NCBI GenBank assembly: GCA_003170115.1
Contig: PMZS01000256.1
Coordinates: 1-5,583, forward strand
Direction of reading: 5' to 3'
Length of the DNA stretch: 5,583 nt
DNA from: Spirochaetaceae bacterium
Lineage (GTDB): Bacteria; Spirochaetota; Spirochaetia; SZUA-6; Fen-1364
Of the stretch, positions 1 to 5,342 are shown piece after piece. Under the pieces are notes generated by a model, which did no database searches, was not told the origin of the DNA, and was given only the letters and a program-made list of their open reading frames with translations. A program made the position numbers and the translations under genes. The first letter of the stretch is position 1, and every line of letters begins with the position of its first letter.

Positions 1-992
1 CGGTATGAGTTCTGCCAGAGCGAGCGCATCTCGCTGTACTTCTCCCCCATCACCTTCTGGGTGCCGTAGGAATACAGGAGATTGCGCACGCCCTTGGTGC
101 CGACGAGCTTCACCGCCTCCACGATGTTGTCCACGCGCTTGGGCAGCATGAATTGTGCGGAGTTCACAAGCTTCAGGAGGTCCGCTGTCATCGAAGGGTC
201 GACGCTGATTTCCCGGGCAATGTCGGTGATCTCCGAGTTCGGGTCGGCGATGAGCCTCTGGAGGTTCACGATGTTGTCGGGGAACTGCGGGAGTGTCTCG
301 ATCTCCTTGACGATGGTCTGCGTGAGGGTATCAAGCTGTTCCAGGTGGACCTCGGAGAACGGGATGGTGAGGGTTGCGACAGTCTCCCCTTCTTCGCTGT
401 CTATGGCGAAGCATTCCTCCGTGAGGCCGATCTTTTTCATCATCAGCACGAGGATCACGATGCCCAGCCCCGCTCCTTCGGAGCTGTCCAGCACGGTGGC
501 GAACGCCTCCTCGAGGGAGCTGAATGCGCGGGAGCGCGCAAGGCGGTCAAAGACCCTCATCTGCTCCTTGCGCGAAATCTCGACATTGTTGCGGACCATG
601 ATGCTGAGCGACGGCCCCTTGGTCTGGAAAATGACCTTGATGAACATGCCCAGCTCTTTCTGCTTTTGCAGATAGTACTGGATGTTGTCGAAGGTCTCCT
701 GCTTGAAGTTCTTCATCCCGATCTCGTATTCCCTGTCGTTGTTGAGATCGAGACCCTTTTCCAGGAAGTAGACGCGCTTGGTGTTTGCCTTCTTCGCGTT
801 CACCGCCAGCTCCCGCAGGCAGTACGAGAGAGGCTCCTTCAGTTTTTCCTGCCCGAGCTCGGTCAGGAAGCTCTCCAGCACCCGGTCGAGGTAGATTTCC
901 GTCTCGTGGGGAAGCGTATATGTCTTGAAGGTGAGAGGGACCGCGTTGTGAGCGGCTCTTTTTATCTGGGCGAGGTCTATTTCATTGGACAT
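1..992 (-). CDS. GHKL-type ATPase / HDOD domain fusion protein (3' end missing)
   Basis: I translated 330 residues by hand from ATG 992 to the left edge with no stop, so the C-terminus lies outside the window. Residues about 30-212 look like a histidine-kinase-type ATPase fold: an N-box (E61, N65 in RELAVNAKKA), an F-box-like stretch (FDRLARSRAF, 148-157) and a G-box (GAGLG, 173-177). Residues about 225-330 are the first part of an HDOD domain (LPQFPDNIVNL at 233, DPSMTADLLKLVNSA at 265-279, then AVKLVGTKGV). There is no phosphoacceptor-His dimerisation domain, so it is unlikely to be an ordinary sensor kinase. HDOD proteins are regulatory and related to HD-GYP, but usually lack phosphodiesterase activity. 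Oddity: the adenine-binding DxG motif is replaced by RNN (134-136). GGAG and GGGGGA lie upstream of the ATG, which supports this start. It is probably a cytoplasmic signalling protein; its ligand and partner are unknown. The domain calls are firm and the function is open. Confidence 0.88.
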   Translation of the reverse strand, partial: MSNEIDLAQIKRAAHNAVPLTFKTYTLPHETEIYLDRVLESFLTELGQEKLKEPLSYCLRELAVNAKKANTKRVYFLEKGLDLNNDREYEIGMKNFKQETFDNIQYYLQKQKELGMFIKVIFQTKGPSLSIMVRNNVEISRKEQMRVFDRLARSRAFSSLEEAFATVLDSSEGAGLGIVILVLMMKKIGLTEECFAIDSEEGETVATLTIPFSEVHLEQLDTLTQTIVKEIETLPQFPDNIVNLQRLIADPNSEITDIAREISVDPSMTADLLKLVNSAQFMLPKRVDNIVEAVKLVGTKGVRNLLYSYGTQKVMGEKYSEMRSLWQNSY

Positions 993-1025
993 GGGTCCCC
1001 CGTCTCCATTTTTGTTGCACTGTAA

Positions 1026-1054
1026 ATGTTAGTTGAACGCCCGTGTGGTGTCAA
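1026..1054 (-). promoter_or_regulatory. Sigma70-type promoter of the ATPase-HDOD gene
   Basis: On the minus strand, TTGACA (1054-1049, a perfect -35) is followed by exactly 17 bases and TAACAT (1031-1026, four of six bases of the -10). Transcription would start near 1019, giving a leader of about 27 bases that carries the GGAG/GGGGGA ribosome-binding region before ATG 992. The -35 begins 2 bases past the stop codon of the ferritin-like gene, so the HDOD gene can be transcribed on its own even if read-through also occurs. It is predicted from sequence only. Confidence 0.65.
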
Positions 1055-1056
1055 GC

Positions 1057-1530
1057 TTAGCCCATGCCGAGGAGCCTGCGGAGGATGTTGACGTGTTCCT
1101 TTTCCATTGCAGCGAGGACTTCAAAGGCCTTCTTCACGGCGGGGATCTTGCTCATACGCTGGAGATTCCCGTAGAAGATCCATGTCTTTTCTTCCTGCTC
1201 CAGGGCAGCCGTGAGGTCAGCCGACCAGCGCGCCGCCTCCTCACCGCTCAGCGCCCTGATCGCCTCAAACCCGGGGTAGACGTGCCCCTGCAACAGTCGC
1301 TCCAGATCCTCCAGGGACACCCGTCCGGCCGCGGCGCCCGACAGGATCCTGTGATGCGCTTCCTCCTCCTCCAGCAGGTGGCAGAGGCTTCCCTCGAGGG
1401 ACTCGTCGCAGCTCCCAGATTTCAAGAGCCTTTCCCGCAGTCCCCTGTAGGCATCAATAGCCTGGGCCTCGAATGCGAGCCCGCTTGAAAGTACGCGCCG
1501 CAGCATCCAGCGCGAAATGATCCCCCGCAT
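1057..1530 (-). CDS. Ferritin-like (rubrerythrin-type) di-iron four-helix protein
   Basis: The product is 157 aa, soluble, with no signal peptide. It is almost wholly helical and carries the ligand pattern of ferritin-like di-iron proteins in order: E21 (FEAQAIDAY), E56xxH59 within LLEEEEAHHRIL, acidic residues E111/E113/E114 (ALEQEEKTWIFY), and E143xxH146 (AMEKEHVNIL). The spacing of one Glu, ExxH, Glu and ExxH fits a rubrerythrin-like erythrin bundle. There is no C-terminal CxxC rubredoxin domain, so it is not a classic rubrerythrin. Family members bind two irons and reduce peroxide or O2, or oxidise and store iron; which one applies here cannot be told. The ATG lies 2 bases after the UPF0016 stop, with CAGGGGCTGA in front of it, so the two genes are surely co-transcribed and probably translationally coupled. 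This links a metal transporter half to a di-iron protein, though a shared job is inference. Confidence 0.85.
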   Translation of the reverse strand: MRGIISRWMLRRVLSSGLAFEAQAIDAYRGLRERLLKSGSCDESLEGSLCHLLEEEEAHHRILSGAAAGRVSLEDLERLLQGHVYPGFEAIRALSGEEAARWSADLTAALEQEEKTWIFYGNLQRMSKIPAVKKAFEVLAAMEKEHVNILRRLLGMG

Positions 1531-1532
1531 GC

Positions 1533-1817
1533 TCAGCCCCTGATTGCCTGGACCAGCGTCCAGGCACCAAACCCGAGAAACACGAAGGACGCGGCGAACT
1601 TCATGATCCTTACCGGCACGAACTTCCCCACAACTCCGCCCAGCATGACACCGATGAACGACGTGCAGACCAGCGCGAGTGCCGCCCCAAGGAAGACGGA
1701 CAGCGGCGATTTCGACTCCGAGGCGAAGGCAAGCGTGGAGATCTGCGTCTTGTCGCCCAGCTCGGCGAGAAAGATCATGAGGAATGCGGATCCCAGAACC
1801 TGGATGTTGATCGCCAC
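1533..1817 (-). CDS. Single-repeat UPF0016/Gdt1-family cation transporter subunit
   Basis: The product is a 94-aa hydrophobic protein with about three membrane segments (roughly residues 5-18, 39-62 and 70-91). The family signature E-x-G-D-K-[TS] is present as E19 L G D22 K23 T24, just after the first helix. Gdt1/TMEM165/MneA proteins move Mn2+ or Ca2+ across the membrane, often as exchangers or exporters. They normally hold two such repeats in inverted orientation, so this one-repeat form must pair with itself or with another half. The start is GTG 1817: GGAGGG sits 6 bases upstream and the protein then begins right at the conserved region. The longer frame from ATG 1898, and ATG 1835, have no ribosome-binding site and add a non-conserved polar tail. 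It is the first gene of a two-gene unit with the ferritin-like gene, divergent from the amidohydrolase gene. Substrate is unknown; Mn2+ is most likely from bacterial relatives. Confidence 0.87.
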   Translation of the reverse strand: MAINIQVLGSAFLMIFLAELGDKTQISTLAFASESKSPLSVFLGAALALVCTSFIGVMLGGVVGKFVPVRIMKFAASFVFLGFGAWTLVQAIRG

Positions 1818-1823
1818 GTCAGT

Positions 1824-1829
1824 CCCTCC
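1824..1829 (-). promoter_or_regulatory. Shine-Dalgarno GGAGGG fixing the UPF0016 start
   Basis: GGAGGG on the minus strand is separated by 6 bases (ACTGAC) from GTG 1817. This is near-ideal spacing and complementarity to the 16S 3' end, and it decides for the GTG over the two upstream ATG codons in the same frame. Confidence 0.8.
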
Positions 1830-1845
1830 GTTCATTTCGCGGGCA

Positions 1846-1874
1846 ATCCTACATGAGCGCGGCCTTTGCATCCA
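1846..1874 (-). promoter_or_regulatory. Weak candidate promoter for the UPF0016/ferritin-like pair
   Basis: On the minus strand, TGGATG (1874-1869, three of six -35 bases) is followed by 17 bases and TAGGAT (1851-1846, four of six -10 bases). The start would fall near 1839, giving a short leader that includes the GGAGGG. The match is modest, and I list it as the best candidate in the 107-base divergent gap. I saw no conserved core of the yybP-ykoY Mn2+ riboswitch there, and the leader is too short to hold one. Confidence 0.3.
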
Positions 1875-1889
1875 GTCGTCGCGGGCGGT

Positions 1890-1918
1890 TTGACGCACCC
1901 GCCTCGTGCGTGTATCGT
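1890..1918 (+). promoter_or_regulatory. Promoter of the amidohydrolase gene, leaderless geometry
   Basis: TTGACG (1890-1895, five of six -35 bases), a 17-base spacer, then TATCGT (1913-1918, four of six -10 bases including the key T1, A2 and T6). Six bases (CGCACC) separate the -10 from ATG 1925, so the predicted +1 falls on or beside the start codon. No Shine-Dalgarno precedes this ATG. Both facts point to a leaderless mRNA. The hexamer match is good, but the start site is predicted. Confidence 0.55.
1893..1911. repeat. Inverted repeat between the -35 and -10 of the amidohydrolase promoter
   Basis: ACGCAC (1893-1898) and GTGCGT (1906-1911) are perfect 6-base inverted copies around a 7-base centre. 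They fill the spacer of the predicted promoter. A repressor bound here would block RNA polymerase, so it is a plausible operator. A short dyad in GC-rich DNA can also arise by chance, and no known regulator motif is recognised. Confidence 0.3.
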
Positions 1919-1924
1919 CGCACC

Positions 1925-2716
1925 ATGCCCGTCATCGACGCGCACACGCATGCCTTCCCCGACGAGCTCGCCCGGCGGGCAATCTCACGGATCGAGGGAC
2001 TGGCCGGTGTGCACTCGGTCCTCGACGGAACGGTCTCTTCCCTGCTTCGTTCCATGGACGCCGCGGGGATCGAGCGGAGCATCGTTCTCTCCATTGCCAC
2101 GAAGCCGTCGCAGTTCGATTCGATCCTCGCGTGGTCCCGGACCGCGGAAAGCAGCAGGATTCATTGTCTCCTTTCGGTGCATCCTGCCGATCCCCACGCC
2201 GCGGAAAGGATCCGTGTCTGCGCCGAGGAAGGCTTCAAGGGACTCAAGTTTCATCCCTACTACCAGGATTTCGACCTCGATGACCCGGTGATGGACCCCC
2301 TCTACGGGGCAATGGAGGAACGCGGCCTTGTGTGCGTCTCACACACGGGATTCGACCATGCGTTCCCCTTTCTGCGGAGGGCGGATCCCGTCCGGATCCT
2401 CCATGTGCTGAAGAGGTTCCCGCGTCTGACTTTTGTCGCCACCCATCTCGGTGCATGGAGGGACTGGGACCAGGTTGCGCAGCACCTCCCGGGAACGCGG
2501 TTGTGGATCGATACCGCGTACTCGCTGGAGTTCCTGCCTCGGGAAGAGGCGCGCGGGCTGATCCTTTCCTTCCCGCCTGAAAGGCTCCTCTTCGGGTCAG
2601 ACTCCCCCTGGGCATGCCAGGAACGCTCGCTGGGACTGCTCCGCGATCTTGCCCTCGGAACGCGATATGAGAATGCGCTCCTTGAGGAAAACGCACGGAC
2701 GCTCTTCGGTTTATAG
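1925..2716 (+). CDS. Amidohydrolase_2-type metal-dependent TIM-barrel hydrolase
   Basis: The product is 263 aa, cytoplasmic, with no signal peptide. The amidohydrolase superfamily metal site is complete: H7 and H9 (DAHTHAFPD, strand 1), H140 (VCVSHTGFD), H174 (VATHLGAW) and D226 (LLFGSDSPW, strand 8), with a lysine-rich GFKGLKFHPYYQDF stretch (103-116) before the first lone His. This order and length fit PF04909 proteins (ACMSD-like decarboxylases and related hydrolases, usually about 250-330 aa), with one Zn2+ or similar ion. No residue set identifies the substrate, so hydrolase versus decarboxylase is open. I chose ATG 1925 because homologues begin within a few residues of DAHTHAFPD. A frame-open ATG at 1853 would add 24 Arg/Ala-rich residues and has no ribosome-binding site. 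ATG 1925 also lacks one but lies 6 bases after a -10, consistent with leaderless expression. The 865-aa gene follows 28 bases later, with its own promoter. Confidence 0.88.
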   Translation: MPVIDAHTHAFPDELARRAISRIEGLAGVHSVLDGTVSSLLRSMDAAGIERSIVLSIATKPSQFDSILAWSRTAESSRIHCLLSVHPADPHAAERIRVCAEEGFKGLKFHPYYQDFDLDDPVMDPLYGAMEERGLVCVSHTGFDHAFPFLRRADPVRILHVLKRFPRLTFVATHLGAWRDWDQVAQHLPGTRLWIDTAYSLEFLPREEARGLILSFPPERLLFGSDSPWACQERSLGLLRDLALGTRYENALLEENARTLFGL

Positions 2717-2738
2717 ATTCCCGATTGTGTCGTATAAT
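2710..2738 (+). promoter_or_regulatory. Promoter of the MBL/hemerythrin gene, consensus -10, leaderless geometry
   Basis: TTTATA (2710-2715, four of six -35 bases), 17 bases, then a perfect TATAAT (2733-2738). Six bases (CCCATT) follow, then ATG 2745, so +1 is predicted at the start codon. There is no Shine-Dalgarno upstream; the purine run AAGAAAGAGAGG lies inside the coding region. The -35 overlaps the last codons and the TAG of the amidohydrolase gene. TATAAT stands out in GC-rich surroundings, which makes chance less likely. Confidence 0.6.
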
Positions 2739-2744
2739 CCCATT

Positions 2745-5342
2745 ATGAAGAAAGAGAGGGTTGCCAACGGGGTGTACTGGGTGGAGATCCCCGAAGCGGA
2801 CCTGCGGATTCTCTGTGGATGCCCGGCGGACGCCGTCAAGCACCTCATAAAACGCGGATTGATCGCCCCGGCGGAACGGTCGGGTGTCAAATTCGAAACG
2901 GGCCCGAATGCCATCCTGCTCTCCGACACGCCGATCCAGAAGGGAAGCTTTGCCAATCTCGCGGAGTTCCCCCTCCTGCAGATGTTTTACAGGCAGGGAA
3001 TGCTCATCCCCGGCCACCCGAACAATACCGGGCGCAGGCCGCTCCTCATGGGGCTCGGCGACCAGGTCCGCTCCCAGGCCGAATACGTGTATCGGGGCAA
3101 CTATGGGCTCGCCTCAATTCCGGAGCTGGAGGCGTGCGGCGTCTCTCACGCCGAGGCCCGTGAAATGTTTGAGATTAAAAAGTGGTTCGCCTTCGGCACC
3201 ATCCGCGCCACGTCGGACCTCGTGGAGATCCGCGCGTTGGATGCGGATGCCGTGGAGCTGGCCCCGGGCTGTGTCGTGCACAGAAAGGGGTTCAATCGCT
3301 ACGAGTTCATCGCCTCCGGTCATTCGGTGGAAGTAGATCTCACCCTCGGTCCGGGGGAAGAGTTCGAGCCGGCCTACAGCCTTCACCCCGGCATCGCCCG
3401 ACGGGAAACCTTTTCGGTCATCCATATCGGGGAAGGGGACGGATGGGACATCGCCCGACCATGCATGGGCAGCATTGTGTGCGGCGGCGGGCTGTTGTAC
3501 CTCGTGGACGCCGGCCCTCACATCACGCGTTCCCTCGATGCCCTTGGAATTGGTCCGGCGGAGGTCGAGGGCATATTCCACACCCACTCGCACGACGACC
3601 ACTTCGCCGGTCTCACCTCCCTGGTGCGGACCGACCGGAAGCTCAAGTACTACGCGGTGCCCTATGTGCGTGCCAGCGTGCAGAAAAAGCTCGCCGCGCT
3701 GATGCGGATCGATGAAGACCGCTTCTCCCGGTTTTTCGAAGTCCACGACCTCGTTCCCGGCGCATGGAACCGGATCGGCGTGCTTGAAGTGAAGCCGGTG
3801 TACTCCCCGCACCCTGTGGAGACTACGGTGCTTTTTTTTCGGGCGGGAACCGGCACCGACCGCCGAATCTACGCGCACCTTGCCGACATCGCGTCGTTCG
3901 ACGTCCTCTCGAAGCTTGCCGCGTCAGATGGCCGGCCGGCCGCCCTGGCAGAGGCAAGCCGCATCGACCTCCTGCGTGAGCTGAACAGCCCGGTGGCCTT
4001 GAAAAAGATCGATGTCGGCGGAGGCCTCATCCATGGCAACGCCGCGGATTTCCGAGACGACCGTTCAAGCAGGATCCTCCTCAGCCATGGAGTGCCCGAG
4101 TCTCCGGGAGACCACTCCGCGCGCGTCACAACAGTGTCCTTCGGAGAATCGGATGTGCTCATTTCGGGAGGGGCGGAGGAGTACTTCGCGCGTACCGCCC
4201 TTGCCTGCCTTGCCGCCCTGTTCCCCCGCTGTCCCCGTGCGGAAATCGAGCCACTGGCCCGCTGCCGCATAGTGGAGATCGCTGCCGGGGAATCCGTGTA
4301 TTCACCGGGAACGAGCGACCCTGACGTGCGCCTCATCGTGGGCGGAATGGCCGAAGAGACCGATCCGGCCACCGGAAAGGCCCGCCGGCTGGGTGTCGGC
4401 GCCCTTGCCGGGGGAGATTCCCGGAAGGATGCACTTACCTCGGCATTTCCGTGCCGCGCAAGGAGCGCCGTGACCGCCCTTTCGATCCCCGCGAGCACCT
4501 TTCAGGCGTTTCTTTCGCGAAACGGCGCGGCTGAGGCTCGCCAGGAACCAATCGATTTCCACGAGGTGCTGTCGATCTGCCCGGCCTTCTCGGGCATAGC
4601 GACCGCCCGCGTGCTGAACAGGATCGCCGCGGCCATGGAAGCACGGCGCCTTCTTCCGGATTCTGTCGCTCCCGAGGAACCCGGGCCGACGCTCATGGTC
4701 CTGGCCAGGGGTGAGCTGGACGTCGCGGTGGGCTCGCAGCTCATAGAGACTCTCCGCCCCGGGGGATTCTGGGGGGAGGAGCGGATCGTGAGCACCGCGC
4801 CCACCCTCAGCATCGCACGCGCGGTGACCGACTGCGTGTACGCCGTCGTGCCCTCCGAGGTCCTGACGGACATCCCGATCGTGCAGTGGGAGCTGCTGGA
4901 AGCCTTCGAAAGAAGACTGCGCAGTTTCCGGGCGGGGTTCCGTTTCGAGTGGTCGGAATCCTTCCGCGTGAACGTGGCGATGCTCGACGATCAGCACCGC
5001 ACCCTCTTTGCGCTCGTCAACAGCCTCTCCCAGGTCATTGGGCACACCGGGATGCTCGAAGGGCATGTCCAGGAAAAACGGGACATCCTGGAGTTCACCC
5101 GCTCGCATTTCGTGGACGAGGAAGCGCTGATGAAGAAGCACGACTATCCGGGCTACGAAACTCAGGTGGGAGAGCACGTGGCGCTCCTGGAGCAGTTGGA
5201 AAAGCTCACGAACGCCTCAGAGCGCCGTGTGCGTCCTCGCGCCGAGACAGCGGTCGACTACCTGAAGGACTGGCTGATCAGGCACACCCTCCTTGAGGAT
5301 CTGCAGTACAAGGATTTCTTCGCGCAGCACGGAATCAGCTAG
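2745..5342 (+). CDS. MBL-fold hydrolase / tandem cNMP-binding-like / bacteriohemerythrin fusion protein
   Basis: The product is 865 aa, soluble, with no signal peptide or membrane segment. Residues 1-220 are an uncharacterised region (conserved-looking IPEADLRILCGC, PNAILLSD, HPNNTG). Residues about 222-450 are a metallo-beta-lactamase fold with HSHDDH (H281, H283, D285, H286), H356 (SPHPVE), D381 (LADIAS) and H448 (LLSHG), a full two-metal set. Residues about 480-600 and 610-725 resemble cyclic-nucleotide-binding beta-rolls. The first has lost the phosphate cassette; the second keeps FWGEE (675-679) and R692. Residues about 732-865 are a hemerythrin: H751, H788, E792, H811, H847 and D852, spaced as in the family, but Q807 replaces the expected His. 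Hemerythrins bind O2 or NO at a di-iron site, so an oxygen- or NO-responsive hydrolase is a reasonable inference; substrate and ligand are unknown. ATG 2745 is chosen over in-frame ATG 2649, which lies inside the preceding gene. Confidence 0.9.
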   Translation: MKKERVANGVYWVEIPEADLRILCGCPADAVKHLIKRGLIAPAERSGVKFETGPNAILLSDTPIQKGSFANLAEFPLLQMFYRQGMLIPGHPNNTGRRPLLMGLGDQVRSQAEYVYRGNYGLASIPELEACGVSHAEAREMFEIKKWFAFGTIRATSDLVEIRALDADAVELAPGCVVHRKGFNRYEFIASGHSVEVDLTLGPGEEFEPAYSLHPGIARRETFSVIHIGEGDGWDIARPCMGSIVCGGGLLYLVDAGPHITRSLDALGIGPAEVEGIFHTHSHDDHFAGLTSLVRTDRKLKYYAVPYVRASVQKKLAALMRIDEDRFSRFFEVHDLVPGAWNRIGVLEVKPVYSPHPVETTVLFFRAGTGTDRRIYAHLADIASFDVLSKLAASDGRPAALAEASRIDLLRELNSPVALKKIDVGGGLIHGNAADFRDDRSSRILLSHGVPESPGDHSARVTTVSFGESDVLISGGAEEYFARTALACLAALFPRCPRAEIEPLARCRIVEIAAGESVYSPGTSDPDVRLIVGGMAEETDPATGKARRLGVGALAGGDSRKDALTSAFPCRARSAVTALSIPASTFQAFLSRNGAAEARQEPIDFHEVLSICPAFSGIATARVLNRIAAAMEARRLLPDSVAPEEPGPTLMVLARGELDVAVGSQLIETLRPGGFWGEERIVSTAPTLSIARAVTDCVYAVVPSEVLTDIPIVQWELLEAFERRLRSFRAGFRFEWSESFRVNVAMLDDQHRTLFALVNSLSQVIGHTGMLEGHVQEKRDILEFTRSHFVDEEALMKKHDYPGYETQVGEHVALLEQLEKLTNASERRVRPRAETAVDYLKDWLIRHTLLEDLQYKDFFAQHGIS

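Noticed and set aside
153..1025. Long plus-strand open frame (290 aa) and the overlapping frame 82-675
   Set aside because: They are antisense to the ATPase-HDOD gene, whose translation shows clear family motifs. The plus-strand products show none.
1033..1488. Plus-strand open frame of 151 aa
   Set aside because: It is antisense to the ferritin-like gene, which has the full E/ExxH/E/ExxH pattern; no recognisable domain on this strand.
1853..1924. N-terminal extension of the amidohydrolase from ATG 1853
   Set aside because: The extra 24 residues are Arg/Ala/Ser-rich, lack a ribosome-binding site, and overlap a good promoter for ATG 1925.
1818..1924. Possible yybP-ykoY Mn2+ riboswitch upstream of the UPF0016 gene
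   Set aside because: I looked for the conserved paired loops of that class and did not see them; the likely leader is only about 20 bases.
2649..2744. Earlier start of the 865-aa protein at ATG 2649
   Set aside because: It would overlap the amidohydrolase C-terminus by 68 bases and has no ribosome-binding site, and a perfect -10 sits just before ATG 2745.
2244..3017. Minus-strand open frame of 257 aa, and others at 3114-3878, 3869-4498 and 4302-5177
   Set aside because: These are shadows caused by high-GC codon use opposite the amidohydrolase and MBL/hemerythrin genes. Compositions are Arg/Gly/Pro/His-rich with no domains.
3579..3602. Flavodiiron (oxygen/NO reductase) type MBL domain
   Set aside because: The motif is HSHDDH (HxHxDH); flavodiiron proteins have HxExD and a flavodoxin domain, which is absent.
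5289..5299. Small hairpin CCTC-CTT-GAGG near the 3' end of the large gene as a terminator
   Set aside because: The stem is 4 bases with no T-run after it and lies within coding sequence.
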